DNA of 64,000 nt from Anaerolineales bacterium UBA2395 (GCA_002343775.1 DDSH01000006.1:9984-73983); one strand, 5' to 3'. Shown: positions 1-8,380, counted from the first letter of the stretch. Notes: generated from the letters alone by a model not told the origin. Numbers and translations are program-made.

Positions 1-1053
1 TTGGAAAAAGACCCGAAGAACAGCCTCAACGGTTTCGGCGCTTATTACATGACGCTCAATCGCAATAAGAAAAGCATTACCCTAGACCTTAAATCAGAAA
101 AAGGCTTGGAAGTCTTTTACGAGTTGGTCAAAACTGCCGACATTGTTCTCAGTAATTTCAGCGCAGGTGTTACCGCCCGCCTCAAAGTGGACTATGAACA
201 TCTCTCGAAGATCAATCCGCGCATCATCACGTGTACCGTCACTGGCTTCGGCGAAACGGGACCTAACAAGGACCGCACCGCCTTCGACATGGTCGCACAA
301 GCGATGGGCGGCGGCATGAGCATCACGGGTCAGCCCGATAATCCGCCCACGCGCTCAGGCATTCCCATCGGTGATCTCGGTGGCGGACTCATGGGTGTCA
401 TCGGTGTGCTTGCGGCGTTGCAGGCGCGTCACACCACGGGGCGCGGACAGCACGTGGACATCTCCATGCTCGACGCGCAGATCAGTCTGCTCAACTACAT
501 GGCGACCATGTATTTTCTTTCAGGCGATATTCCCGACAAACTCGGCAATGGACATTTTGTGCATGTCCCATACGATACCTTTCAATGCTCTGATGGCTTC
601 ATCATTATCGCCGTCATCACCGATAATTTTTGGACGGCGCTCATGGAAGTTGTCGACGCGCCCGAACTCAACACCGAAGAGAATAAAGGTCAGCCCGGGC
701 GTTGGAAGAACAAACTCCTTATCAACAAACGTCTCAACGAGATTCTTTCCACCAACACCCAAAAACATTGGCTCGACAAAATGCAAGCCAAACGCATTCC
801 CTGCGCACCCGTCAACAACATGGCGCAAGCCCTCGCCGATGAACAAGTCCTCTCGCGCAACATGGTCATCGAAGTGGAGCATCCGCTCGGCGGCAAAGCC
901 AAAATGCCTGGCAACCCTGTAAAATTATCCGACACCTACGAAGACACCTTCTCGCCGCCGCCCACGCTCGGTCAGCACAACGACGAGGTCTACTCTTCCA
1001 TTGGCTTGACCGCCAGTGATTTGAAAGCCTTGCAAGAAAACGGGATCATTTAA
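1..1053 (+). CDS. Type III (CaiB/BaiF) CoA-transferase, 5' end cut off
   Basis: This is a type III CoA-transferase that moves CoA between carboxylic acids, probably activating an acid in the catabolic locus that follows. The visible part holds family blocks such as NRNKKSITLDLKSE near the beginning, GFGETGP near residue 80 and RHTTGRGQHVDISMLDA near residue 145. The usual first 40-50 residues are missing, so the gene starts before the window; the TTG at base 1 is only an in-frame codon. It is followed two bases later by a 56-nt heptad repeat and then the aldolase gene. A second copy of the family lies at 14225. The substrate cannot be read from the sequence. Confidence 0.88.
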   Translation: MEKDPKNSLNGFGAYYMTLNRNKKSITLDLKSEKGLEVFYELVKTADIVLSNFSAGVTARLKVDYEHLSKINPRIITCTVTGFGETGPNKDRTAFDMVAQAMGGGMSITGQPDNPPTRSGIPIGDLGGGLMGVIGVLAALQARHTTGRGQHVDISMLDAQISLLNYMATMYFLSGDIPDKLGNGHFVHVPYDTFQCSDGFIIIAVITDNFWTALMEVVDAPELNTEENKGQPGRWKNKLLINKRLNEILSTNTQKHWLDKMQAKRIPCAPVNNMAQALADEQVLSRNMVIEVEHPLGGKAKMPGNPVKLSDTYEDTFSPPPTLGQHNDEVYSSIGLTASDLKALQENGII

Positions 1054-1055
1054 TT

Positions 1056-1111
1056 GACCGCAGACGACGGACCGCAGACCGCGGTCTATGGTCGGCGGTC
1101 TGCCGTCAGGA
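1056..1111 (+). repeat. Eight-unit heptad repeat with inverted second half
   Basis: These 56 bases divide exactly into eight 7-nt units: four of the form GACNNNN and then four of the form GTCNNNN. The two halves are imperfect inverted complements, so RNA or single-stranded DNA could fold. The element starts 2 nt after the stop codon of the CoA-transferase. Its last unit, GTCAGGA, is the Shine-Dalgarno sequence of the aldolase gene, 6 nt before its ATG. An element of the same design and nearly the same units lies at 44331. Confidence 0.8.
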
Positions 1112-1117
1112 GTTTCC

Positions 1118-1876
1118 ATGTTCATCCAGGAAAATCGCCTCAAAATTAAACTCAAAGCTGGTCAGCCAGCCCTGGGTGTGATCTCCACCTCGACCGATCC
1201 GCAGCTCGCCGAACTCTTCGGCTTGGCAGGCTACGACTACTACATGCTCGACGCCGAGCACGGATTGCTCCACCCTGACCAAGCCGTAAACGTCATCCGC
1301 GCCTGCGAGTTGACAGGTATGACTCCCCTCGTCCGCATCGGACCGAAAGACCCGAAGATCGTCCTACAATATCTCGACGCAGGCATGATGGGCATCATGA
1401 TGCCCGATTTGCGAAATGCGTCAGAGGTGAAAATGCTTATCGATGCAGTGAAATATCCACCCGTCGGGAAAAGAGGCGTGGGCATTTCCAGAGCATCCAA
1501 ATACATGGCATACAGTGGGGGAGCAGAGAAATACATCCAATTTGCCAACGAACAGACCATGGTCATTCCGCAATTTGAAGACCCCGCTTTGCTCAACGAC
1601 TTTGAAGCCATGATCTCCCAACCGCATGTGGACGCCGTCGTCATCGGTCCGCGTGACCTTTCGCTCAGCATGGGCTTTCCCGACGGTCCCAATCACCCTG
1701 AAGTACAAGAGATGATCGATAAAGTGTTTGTTGTTTGCAAGAAAGCAGGCGTCGCCGCAGGAATCACCGCAGGCGTGAAAGCCGATGCGGACAACATGAT
1801 CGCCCGCGGTGCGACGATGATTCTCGGCATTGCTCAAGTGTTGATTATGAACGGCGCGAAGACACTGTTGAAATAA
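1118..1876 (+). CDS. HpcH/HpaI-type class II aldolase / citrate-lyase-like family
   Basis: This 252-residue protein is a metal-dependent retro-aldol lyase of the HpcH/HpaI family, which splits hydroxy-keto acids to pyruvate and an aldehyde; related enzymes act on malyl-type substrates. Family residues are visible: DAEHG with Glu47-His48, catalytic Arg73 in LVRIG, the metal-binding PQFED (Gln152, Glu154) and GPRDLS around 178. I place the start at the ATG at 1118, because an upstream in-frame ATG (1088) lies inside the heptad repeat and the AGGAG ending at 1111-1112 fits this one. Together with the CoA-transferases and LeuCD-like dehydratase it suggests C-C cleavage of a substituted malate or hydroxy acid; the substrate is unknown. 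Confidence 0.85.
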   Translation: MFIQENRLKIKLKAGQPALGVISTSTDPQLAELFGLAGYDYYMLDAEHGLLHPDQAVNVIRACELTGMTPLVRIGPKDPKIVLQYLDAGMMGIMMPDLRNASEVKMLIDAVKYPPVGKRGVGISRASKYMAYSGGAEKYIQFANEQTMVIPQFEDPALLNDFEAMISQPHVDAVVIGPRDLSLSMGFPDGPNHPEVQEMIDKVFVVCKKAGVAAGITAGVKADADNMIARGATMILGIAQVLIMNGAKTLLK

Positions 1877-1879
1877 TCT

Positions 1880-1906
1880 CCAATTACCAATCACCAATTT
1901 ACCAAC
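1880..1906 (+). repeat. Heptad repeat, CCAATNN type, one-sided
   Basis: Three consecutive 7-nt units start with CCAAT (1880, 1887, 1894) and a partial fourth follows directly before the ATG of the next gene. There is no complementary half, so no hairpin is expected. It fills nearly all the 30 nt between the aldolase stop and the next start and leaves no clear Shine-Dalgarno sequence. Confidence 0.65.
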
Positions 1907-2371
1907 ATGATCTCCCTCTCCCACATCAACACCCAATCCACCCGCGTTTTTATGGGCACACTCACCAACGGCGAAGCAATCCATGATGCGTTTGCACAGA
2001 TCGCCTTCGCGCAAAACATCCATGCCGCGACCTTTGAAATGCTCGGCGGTTTGACCGAAGTCGAGTTCACCGAGTATGACTTCATCAACAAAACACGCAA
2101 GCCGCCACTGATCTTTGCCCGACCGTTGGAAATACTTTCGGGTCACGGAACAATTTCCAGATTAAATAATGAGCCGCATACTCACACGCATCTCACGCTA
2201 TCGTTTCGCGATGAATCCGCACCGAATGGGATCTCTATCATTGGCGGACATGCCGCCCGCGCCATCGCCTTCGCTGTCGAATTCACTCTGACCGTTTACG
2301 ATGGCGTGCCTGTCAACCGCGCCATGCACGAGGGGACAGGTCTGCAACTTTGGGATCTCCCAACTTTGTAA
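1907..2371 (+). CDS. PPC/DUF296 domain protein
   Basis: This 154-residue protein consists of one PPC (DUF296) domain. The histidine cluster PHTHTHL near residue 91 and the GGHAARAIAFAVEFTL segment near 115 are family hallmarks; the fold forms trimers and the histidines can bind a metal. In plants the domain occurs in AT-hook proteins, while bacterial single-domain versions are largely uncharacterised. It is probably co-transcribed with the aldolase, although no good ribosome binding site precedes the ATG, which follows a CCAAT heptad run. A later start, for example the ATG encoding MGTLTNG at 1952, is possible but would remove the first strand of the domain. Its role in the pathway is unknown. 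Confidence 0.75.
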   Translation: MISLSHINTQSTRVFMGTLTNGEAIHDAFAQIAFAQNIHAATFEMLGGLTEVEFTEYDFINKTRKPPLIFARPLEILSGHGTISRLNNEPHTHTHLTLSFRDESAPNGISIIGGHAARAIAFAVEFTLTVYDGVPVNRAMHEGTGLQLWDLPTL

Positions 2372-2392
2372 CCTGACACTTGACACCTCATC
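2372..2392 (+). repeat. Short heptad run that supplies a -35 box
   Basis: Three 7-nt units (CCTGACA, CTTGACA, CCTCATC) begin right after the stop codon of the PPC gene. The second contains TTGACA, which is the -35 box of the promoter proposed for the GntR gene. Confidence 0.5.
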
Positions 2393-2408
2393 GGCAAATA
2401 GGTATTAT
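2380..2408 (+). promoter_or_regulatory. Predicted sigma-70-type promoter of the GntR gene
   Basis: A perfect TTGACA at 2380-2385 is followed after 17 nt by TATTAT at 2403-2408. The expected transcription start falls in the palindrome at 2410-2425, so the downstream regulator could repress itself and the genes behind it. Confidence 0.6.
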
Positions 2409-2409
2409 T

Positions 2410-2425
2410 GTTATAATGTTATAAC
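2410..2425 (+). promoter_or_regulatory. Palindromic operator, probably for the GntR regulator
   Basis: GTTATAA and TTATAAC form a perfect 7-bp inverted repeat with a 2-bp spacer, directly downstream of the predicted -10 box and 23 nt before the GntR start codon. GntR-family dimers bind AT-rich palindromes of this size. Assignment to this regulator rests on position only. Confidence 0.6.
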
Positions 2426-2448
2426 ATTTACCTAGAAATCAGGTTCCC

Positions 2449-3174
2449 ATGCTAAAAGTTGACCGAAGTTCACCCTTGCCCTTGCATTACCAACTCAAAC
2501 AGCATCTGCTCGAAAAGATCGAGTCAGGTGAATGGAAGCCGAATGACCTCATCCCGTCTGAACAGGAATTGCAGAACTCGTTTGGGTTGAGTCGCATCAC
2601 GGTTCGTCAAGCGTTGAGCGACCTTGTCTATGAAGGCTTGCTCATCCGCGAGCGTGGACGTGGCACTTTCGTCGCGCCGCCGAAAATGACTCACAGCCCC
2701 GAAGAACGCAAAAGTCTCACCGAGTTCATGACCGAGAAAGGCATCAAGCCAGGTTGGCAGGTCATCGAAAAGGGATTCGTCGAAGCAAATAAAGAAGTGG
2801 CGGCGAAACTCAACGTCCCGCATAAAACTCGTGTGTATCGTATCCGCCGCTTGCGCCTTGCGGAGAATGAAGCCATCGGGCATCACACGGCTTATTTGCC
2901 GGAATCAGTTTCAGGTCAAATAAACGAGGCGGGGCTTCTGGAAGGCGGATCGCTCAACTACATCAGCCACATCCCGCAGATGGCGACATCGCATGCGACT
3001 CGTTCCATCGAGGCCGTTGCCGCTTCAGACCTCGACGTGAAGCTGCTTCACATGTCTTTGGGCTCACCTGTGCTGATGATCCAACGCGTGGTGTTGAGCG
3101 CTGCTGGCGAACCGCTTGAATTTTTGCAAGCCCGTTATCGTGGTGACAGATTTAAATATCAAATTGGAGATTAA
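2449..3174 (+). CDS. GntR-family regulator, HutC/UTRA subfamily
   Basis: This 241-residue regulator has an N-terminal GntR winged helix (about 8-75; ELQNSFGLSRITVRQALSDL is the recognition region) and a C-terminal UTRA effector domain (about 95-240) of HutC type, which usually binds a small pathway intermediate. It has its own promoter and operator just upstream. It overlaps no other gene, but the next gene starts 1 nt after its stop, so it probably heads the operon of calycin-like, hydrolase and Rieske genes. I expect it to sense a catabolite of this locus; the ligand cannot be deduced. Confidence 0.9.
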   Translation: MLKVDRSSPLPLHYQLKQHLLEKIESGEWKPNDLIPSEQELQNSFGLSRITVRQALSDLVYEGLLIRERGRGTFVAPPKMTHSPEERKSLTEFMTEKGIKPGWQVIEKGFVEANKEVAAKLNVPHKTRVYRIRRLRLAENEAIGHHTAYLPESVSGQINEAGLLEGGSLNYISHIPQMATSHATRSIEAVAASDLDVKLLHMSLGSPVLMIQRVVLSAAGEPLEFLQARYRGDRFKYQIGD

Positions 3175-3175
3175 C

Positions 3176-3631
3176 ATGACGAAGACCTACGGCGACCCGA
3201 AATCAACTATTCCATATCAATGCTTCATGGGGCGATGGGAAGGCTTGTGCAAAACCTTCAGCCCCAAAGGCGACTTCATCGAATCTGCCGCGGTTCACAT
3301 GGACGTATATTGGAACGAGATCGGCAAGAGTTGGCATTTGATGGAAGATTTTGAAAATCTGTACGAAGTGGGTAAGACCGTCTTTCACTCTGACATCTCC
3401 ACTGACGGAAAATTCTGCTGGGCGACCAGCGAACAACTCAGCCTGCATGGCACTGAACTGACCCCTTATAACTATGTCTTCACCATCGATAGCAAAATTT
3501 CACACACCATCGTACACAACAATCATTACTTCATTGACCCCAACAACCGCCGCATCATCACCCATAAATTGCGCGAAGGCAAGACGCATATTTTCCAGAT
3601 CCAGGATTTTGTGAGAATTCAGCAACCTTAG
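3176..3631 (+). CDS. Calycin-like (DUF3598-type) beta-barrel protein
   Basis: This 151-residue protein has no signal peptide or membrane segment and is rich in predicted beta strands. The opening FMGRWEGLCKTFSPKGDFIES resembles the GxWxG-start of calycin/DUF3598-like barrels. The start is the ATG at 3176, one base after the GntR stop, with GGAGA at 3166-3170. Calycins bind hydrophobic or tetrapyrrole ligands (CpcT and CpeS bilin lyases belong to the clan), which would suit the neighbouring Rieske and RCCR-like genes, but no ligand residues can be named. The family call is from pattern only. Confidence 0.5.
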   Translation: MTKTYGDPKSTIPYQCFMGRWEGLCKTFSPKGDFIESAAVHMDVYWNEIGKSWHLMEDFENLYEVGKTVFHSDISTDGKFCWATSEQLSLHGTELTPYNYVFTIDSKISHTIVHNNHYFIDPNNRRIITHKLREGKTHIFQIQDFVRIQQP

Positions 3632-3706
3632 CCCCCTCCGCCCTGCGGGCACCTCCCCCAAATACGACAGAAGTACCGTCGCATTTGGGGAGGCAGGGTG
3701 GGGGTC
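3629..3706 (+). repeat. Long palindromic intergenic repeat, copy 1
   Basis: The repeat begins with the TAG stop codon of the preceding gene followed by CCCCCTCCGCC. It contains CCCCCAAATACGAC and, after a short loop, GTCGCATTTGGGG, and it ends with a G-rich arm complementary to its start. A run of T follows (3708-3713), so it could also stop transcription. The second copy is at 14141 and also starts at a TAG stop codon. Confidence 0.75.
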
Positions 3707-3736
3707 GTTTTTTGACTTCTTCTTTTCGGAGAACCT

Positions 3737-4552
3737 ATGATCATCCAAACTGCTCTTGAAGGCAAACCCAACTTCGCCATCGAACAACCCGACCACACAC
3801 GCACCTGCGGTCAACTCGCGCGCGCGTTTGGCAATGCTGATTTTGCTCAACCCGCACCGCGCGATCTCGTCGTCTACATCGTTGAACATCACGACGAAGG
3901 GTGGGCGCCGATCGATGCGTTGCGCGAGCAATCACTGACCACGGGCTTGCCGCATCACCTTACGCAGACACCCATTCAATACCTCATTCAAACCAGCAAA
4001 GGCTCGCCCGAGTTTAACGAAAAACATCACGCTTATTGCGGCTTGCTCTCGTCCATGCACACTTACGGCTTGTTCAACGGGCGTTACGGTCTTTCGGATT
4101 TTATTTTCATTGACAAGATATCAGCGGATCATAAAGCCGCCGCGGATGCGATGCTTGCGGACGAACTCACTCGTCAAGCCCGCCTCAAAGCGGACCTCGG
4201 AACTGATTCCACCTCTCAGGCTTGGATCGAAGAGAAAGCCTTGTTCAATAACTACAAACTCTTGCAGTTCTTCGACACCTTGGCGTTGTACTTCCACACC
4301 ACCCATGCCGAAGGATGCAAGGAAGGCAAATTCCTTAACGTGCCCGATGGCAAAGGGACAGATCACACTATCAGCATCACCCCGCGAGAAGACGGTTCGT
4401 ATGCGCTCTCCCCGTGGGTCTTCGAAGGTGACTCGCTCGAAGTCTCCGTTGATGGACGTTACATCACCGCCCAACCTCAAGGAACAGACTTCAAAGCCAT
4501 TTTCGATAACACACCCAAAGAGAAGCAAACCTATAAACTGGTGCGCGGATAA
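3737..4552 (+). CDS. DUF3891 family protein (HD-like)
   Basis: This 271-residue soluble protein matches the DUF3891 pattern: an early QPDHTRTCGQLARAFG motif (about 19-34), then VEHHDEGW (about 50-57), and later HHAYCGLLSSMH. The spaced His and Asp residues suggest an HD-like metal-dependent hydrolase, but no activity is established for the family. The ATG at 3737 is preceded by CGGAGAAC. It lies in the run of small soluble genes behind the GntR regulator, in the same direction as the hydrolase and oxygenase genes. Its role in the pathway is unknown. Confidence 0.7.
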   Translation: MIIQTALEGKPNFAIEQPDHTRTCGQLARAFGNADFAQPAPRDLVVYIVEHHDEGWAPIDALREQSLTTGLPHHLTQTPIQYLIQTSKGSPEFNEKHHAYCGLLSSMHTYGLFNGRYGLSDFIFIDKISADHKAAADAMLADELTRQARLKADLGTDSTSQAWIEEKALFNNYKLLQFFDTLALYFHTTHAEGCKEGKFLNVPDGKGTDHTISITPREDGSYALSPWVFEGDSLEVSVDGRYITAQPQGTDFKAIFDNTPKEKQTYKLVRG

Positions 4553-4592
4553 TCACTGACTGATTACTGGATACTGAACACTGGTCACTGGC
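4553..4592 (+). repeat. Heptad repeat, ACTG type, one-sided
   Basis: ACTG recurs exactly every 7 nt at 4559, 4566, 4573, 4580 and 4587. The run fills the gap between the DUF3891 stop codon and the next ATG at 4593. It is the complement-sense counterpart of the CAGT-type run at 8346. Confidence 0.7.
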
Positions 4593-5501
4593 ATGAATCA
4601 TCCCGTCAACTTCTCGCAAGGACTCGGTCGCTGGGCAGGCAACGCCGAAGTGTTCGACAGCAAAGGCTGTTTCCTCGGCAATGGCTCAGACTATCGCAAT
4701 GTGCAATCGCTCCCCGAAGGGCGTGTGCGCATTGACGTGTCTTTCGTCGGTCCCTTCAAGCATAGCGGACATTACTTCATCCAACAGCAGGATGACCATC
4801 GCCTATATGAAGGTCCTGCCAATATCGGGTATGCCGAAACGCTGAGCGAAAACCTTGTGGATGCCAATGCGTATTGGTCAGCGCTAGGGTTGAGTCAACG
4901 CTTTTTCTTGATGATTGTGGATGGCAATTTGCAACTCTCGCTGGCGCAAATGTCCCGCGGTGAGCACATGATGTATGTCGTTGTTGGGCAAAACGACCGC
5001 GTTCCCGAAGATACCCCTGTGCCGCAGCCAACCGTCGTCAGCGGAAATCACTTTGACTTGCAAGATGATCCCACCTCAGGGCGCGGCGAAATCCTCTTGC
5101 ATCGGGCAGGCACATGGCGCGGCGAATTGAGCGCACTCGACGAAAACAAAAAGCCTCTTGGAAAGTTTGAATACACTGAAACATGCCAACCTTCCAACTT
5201 GCAAACCTTCAACCTGCAACTGAAAGGCGGCGCATTTGACAAATCCACTCGCCACTTTCAACTTTCCACAAACGGCTGGCAGGCATGGACACCCGAGAAC
5301 CCTGATGTTGTCGGCTCTTACTCTCTCAGCGGTGGGCGCGCCCTTAGCGGACAGTTCTATCACCGTGAAGCGCATCTGCGCTGTTGGCGGCGCGAAGTGG
5401 TGACGCTTAATGGTGCACGCAAAGCCGTCGTCCAGCATTGGTATCGCGGCGGGCAGCGAGTCGGCTCACAGTTTGGTGTAATGGAGTTCGAAGCGGCGTG
5501 A
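4593..5501 (+). CDS. Two-domain calycin-like protein, paralogue of the 9101 gene
   Basis: This 302-residue soluble protein is built of two beta-rich halves, each opening with a GxWxG motif (GRWAG near 11, GTWRG near 171). It aligns along its first half with the product at 9101: both have FDxxGxxxG, then LYEGPANIG / IYLGPDFIG, then NLVDANAYW / TLVDAHYYS. They are thus paralogues in one locus. The 3' end overlaps the next gene by 4 nt (GTGA), which points to translational coupling. A barrel that holds a hydrophobic or tetrapyrrole ligand is my inference. No known function can be given. Confidence 0.6.
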   Translation: MNHPVNFSQGLGRWAGNAEVFDSKGCFLGNGSDYRNVQSLPEGRVRIDVSFVGPFKHSGHYFIQQQDDHRLYEGPANIGYAETLSENLVDANAYWSALGLSQRFFLMIVDGNLQLSLAQMSRGEHMMYVVVGQNDRVPEDTPVPQPTVVSGNHFDLQDDPTSGRGEILLHRAGTWRGELSALDENKKPLGKFEYTETCQPSNLQTFNLQLKGGAFDKSTRHFQLSTNGWQAWTPENPDVVGSYSLSGGRALSGQFYHREAHLRCWRREVVTLNGARKAVVQHWYRGGQRVGSQFGVMEFEAA

Positions 5502-6277
5502 CGCAACCTTCCTTCCTCGGTGACTGGCTCGTCAGCGAATACGTCTATACCCCGGCGGGGGAGTATGTGGGTGTGATTCATCAACGTCGCAAACTCCAGC
5601 CGCAGGGCGATGTGATCCGCGTGATCCAGATCTGCGAACCCGTAAAGGCTGCGCATAGCCGCTCTAGGCAAGCAGAGGAAGTTATCAAAGTCATGAACAA
5701 GCGTGTGGGTGAGTTTGTTTTTGATCTAAAGATCGTTGGCAAGGCTCGGCATTATCTCGGTGAAGATGTGGTCGGTGGCGGGTTCTCTTGGAAAGATGGC
5801 GTGCTGACCGCCCGCGGCATGTGGACTCGCTTTGGCTATAACTTCACGTCATTTTCAATTTTGCTCAATCCTGGGAGGCAGGTGACAGGTGGCAAGTTCT
5901 TTGTTGCAAACGAAGAAATTGCCACCATCGTCGGGGCGGCTGTTCCAGAAGGAGAAGGCTTTCCCGCATTGGAGCCGACCACTCCAAGCGGAGATTATCA
6001 AGGTGAACGCTACTTGATCTCCCCTGAAGGTGAGTTGATCGAAACCATCGCGATCACTGCAAACGATATGACCTTCAACGAGACCGAAGGCAGGCGCGGG
6101 CGACAGAAACTATATGGTGCATTGCGCGAGATCGAAGCCGTGACTGCTCCCGGCGAAACGGTCTCATGGCTGGAAGTGAACGACGAAACGACAGGCATGG
6201 TCGCTGGTCTGTGCAAATGGAACCGCGACGAAAAACTTCATCATGTCCATGTGTATCTTTTGAGGAAATCTTCGTGA
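5498..6277 (+). CDS. Uncharacterised beta-rich protein (calycin-like)
   Basis: This is a 259-residue soluble protein of unknown function. I choose the GTG at 5498 because it forms a GTGA overlap with the upstream stop, and because the same arrangement occurs at its own 3' end with the hydrolase gene. The N-terminus reads VTQPSFLGDWLVSEYVYTPAG, similar in style to the GxW openings of its neighbours, and a second such stretch (GDYQGERYLISPEGELIET) follows near residue 166, so it may also be a two-barrel protein. No catalytic motif is evident. The tight coupling places it in the same complex or pathway as the flanking genes. Confidence 0.55.
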   Translation: MTQPSFLGDWLVSEYVYTPAGEYVGVIHQRRKLQPQGDVIRVIQICEPVKAAHSRSRQAEEVIKVMNKRVGEFVFDLKIVGKARHYLGEDVVGGGFSWKDGVLTARGMWTRFGYNFTSFSILLNPGRQVTGGKFFVANEEIATIVGAAVPEGEGFPALEPTTPSGDYQGERYLISPEGELIETIAITANDMTFNETEGRRGRQKLYGALREIEAVTAPGETVSWLEVNDETTGMVAGLCKWNRDEKLHHVHVYLLRKSS

Positions 6278-7203
6278 TTCGCGCTTTATTTCACGCCACG
6301 GCTCTCCCGAATGCCAGTGCGCCGTATAACGTGCTGCATTTGAAAATTTATTATCCTGCCGCGCCGACCAACAGCGACGCGGAACGGATGAGTGGCGTGA
6401 TTCCTGCGGATAAAACTTCCGCGCCAATGCCGGTGGTGATTTTCTTTAACGGCATCAACGTGGGTATCGAGAGTTATCACTGGCTGGCGGTGAAACTGGC
6501 AGAGGCAAACATCATCACGGTGTTGTATACCCACGTGGCAGAGACCTTACCTGGTGTGATCGGGTTGACACCTGCGATTGATCTATCGAAGGTCAAGCCG
6601 GATACGTACGGAAGCGGCGCGACCTGCCCAGCCATTCAACCGATTCTGGATTCTTTGATGCATTTGAATAGCGATGAGAAGAGTCCGCTGTGTGGGGCGA
6701 TGGATTTGAATCACATCATCCTTGGCGGGCATTCTGCGGGCGGCACAGTTGCTTTGCAGAACGCGCAATTCTTTGCACAGGTGAAAGCGGTCTTTGCGTA
6801 TGCGGGGCATACGATGGCATCTACGATGTTGGGATTTGAAGCAGGTACAGTGTTAAGCGTAGGGAACAAGTCGGTGATGTTGATGCGCGGTGATAAAGAT
6901 GGTGTCATCGCGGCGAGCCGTGTCCGCTATGGGACGAGTGAGCAGAGTCAAGATCCAGTAGAGAAAACGTTTGACGAAGCGTGTCAACCGTCGGCGGGGG
7001 AAGAGGCGCTTGATGTCCTCTTGCAAGGCGCGAATCATTTTGCCATTGCGCATCCGCTGGACGAGACCTCCGGTCGCTTCTTCCTGGATATGGAAATGAC
7101 AAGACCTGCGGAGCAAGTGCGTGAGCAGATCGCCGGGCTTGTGTTGGCGTTCATCAAGAAATCGGAAATACGGGCAGAACAAACTGTCATTCGCAAAAAA
7201 TAA
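6274..7203 (+). CDS. Alpha/beta hydrolase, chlorophyllase-like
   Basis: This 309-residue protein has an alpha/beta-hydrolase fold with the nucleophile elbow GHSAGG (Ser154), an upstream VVIFFNGINVG oxyanion strand, and candidate acid and base residues in MRGDKDGV and GANHFAI. The order and the long insert before the elbow resemble dienelactone-hydrolase and chlorophyllase-type esterases. The start is a GTG at 6274 overlapping the previous stop (GTGA) with GAGGAAA upstream. It lies 11 nt before the Rieske oxygenase gene. If the locus handles chlorophyll-like tetrapyrroles, this enzyme could remove the phytyl or methyl ester; otherwise it is a generic ester hydrolase. Confidence 0.75.
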   Translation: MIRALFHATALPNASAPYNVLHLKIYYPAAPTNSDAERMSGVIPADKTSAPMPVVIFFNGINVGIESYHWLAVKLAEANIITVLYTHVAETLPGVIGLTPAIDLSKVKPDTYGSGATCPAIQPILDSLMHLNSDEKSPLCGAMDLNHIILGGHSAGGTVALQNAQFFAQVKAVFAYAGHTMASTMLGFEAGTVLSVGNKSVMLMRGDKDGVIAASRVRYGTSEQSQDPVEKTFDEACQPSAGEEALDVLLQGANHFAIAHPLDETSGRFFLDMEMTRPAEQVREQIAGLVLAFIKKSEIRAEQTVIRKK

Positions 7204-7214
7204 AGGAGAGAAAC

Positions 7215-8345
7215 ATGCTGAAGAACTTTTGGTGGCCGTTGGAATTTTCGCACGTTGTACAAAACAAACCGATCCGCGTGACGGCGTTGGAGCAGGAGTT
7301 CGTTTTGTATCGCACACCTGATGGTGTGGCGCATGTGTTGAGCGATCTGTGTGTGCATCGTGGTGGGGCGCTTTCGGATGGCTGGATGCAGGGCGATTGT
7401 ATTGTGTGCCCATACCATGGTTGGGAATATAAAGCCGATGGTTCGTGTGTGAAGATCCCTGCGCATCCTGACTTGCCCGTGCCGAAGAAGGCGCGCGTTG
7501 ATTCGTACCCAACGGTTGAGAAGTACGGTTACATCTGGGCTTTCCTTGGGGATCTCCCTGAAGCGGAACGCCCGCCTTTGCCTGAGTTGCCTTATTTTGA
7601 CGATCCGAATTTCAAAGTCGTGCGTGGTAATTTTGAATGGCCCGTCTACTACGAGCGTGCGCTTGAGAACAGCATGGATGCAGCCCATGCGCCCTTCGTG
7701 CATGGCGGCGCATTCGGGAATCGTGAAGAACCCGATATCCCTGATTACGATATCGAAGAACATCCGCCTATTGGTGCAACGATGACGGTAACGCTCAAAC
7801 CGCCCAAGAAGAACATGAAGGGTTTTTGGAATCGCTTATATAAAGAAGACCGTCCAGGCGTGAAGACCCGCGCAGGTTTTTGGATGCCCTGTATGACTCT
7901 GCTTGAGGTGAACCTGCCGATGGGGCAGATGATCCTGTTCAACTTCCACATTCCCGTGAATGAGTACAAGACCATCACCAAGTGGACGCAGTTGCGCACG
8001 TTCTTCAAAGGCAATTGGGCAGACGGTGACGCGCTCAAACGTGTGTTGAAAATTTTCAATCAGGATTATCCAATTGTGCTGGCGCAACGCCCCGAACTGC
8101 TGCCGTATGACATCGGTGCGGAACTTTCGGTGAAATCTGATGGTATTCAAATTGCCTATCGCAAGATGCGCAAAAAGTATATCGACATGGGCTGGCAGAT
8201 CGACGTGCATCGCATCAAGAAGGAATTCGGTCGCCAACATGCTGTGGTCATCCCCTCGCCTGCCCGTAAGGAAGTTCCTGAACTAGCCAAGGCATGGGTG
8301 TTGAAAGAAGTGCCAACGGTGGAAGCGAAGAAGAGTGATGAGTAA
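7215..8345 (+). CDS. Rieske non-haem iron oxygenase, pheophorbide a oxygenase-like
   Basis: This 376-residue oxygenase has an N-terminal Rieske [2Fe-2S] domain with Cys46-x-His48 and Cys65-x2-His68, and a C-terminal catalytic domain with the mononuclear iron motif N152-x2-D155-x2-H158-x4-H163 (ENSMDAAHAPFVH). Its layout is that of single-component oxygenases such as vanillate demethylase, PaO and CAO, rather than of alpha/beta dioxygenases. It has no C-terminal membrane anchor as in plant PaO. AAAGGAGAG precedes the ATG. It sits between a chlorophyllase-like hydrolase and an RCCR-like gene, which is why a ring-opening role on a tetrapyrrole is proposed. Electrons could come from the flavin reductase domain at 10901 or from elsewhere. 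Confidence 0.88.
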   Translation: MLKNFWWPLEFSHVVQNKPIRVTALEQEFVLYRTPDGVAHVLSDLCVHRGGALSDGWMQGDCIVCPYHGWEYKADGSCVKIPAHPDLPVPKKARVDSYPTVEKYGYIWAFLGDLPEAERPPLPELPYFDDPNFKVVRGNFEWPVYYERALENSMDAAHAPFVHGGAFGNREEPDIPDYDIEEHPPIGATMTVTLKPPKKNMKGFWNRLYKEDRPGVKTRAGFWMPCMTLLEVNLPMGQMILFNFHIPVNEYKTITKWTQLRTFFKGNWADGDALKRVLKIFNQDYPIVLAQRPELLPYDIGAELSVKSDGIQIAYRKMRKKYIDMGWQIDVHRIKKEFGRQHAVVIPSPARKEVPELAKAWVLKEVPTVEAKKSDE

Positions 8346-8373
8346 CCAGTTATCAGTGACCAGTATTCAGTGG
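8346..8373 (+). repeat. Heptad repeat, CAGT type
   Basis: CAGT recurs at 8347, 8354, 8361 and 8368, exactly 7 nt apart, directly after the Rieske stop codon. The last unit runs into GGAG, the ribosome binding site for the ATG at 8381. Confidence 0.65.
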
Positions 8374-8380
8374 AGATGAG

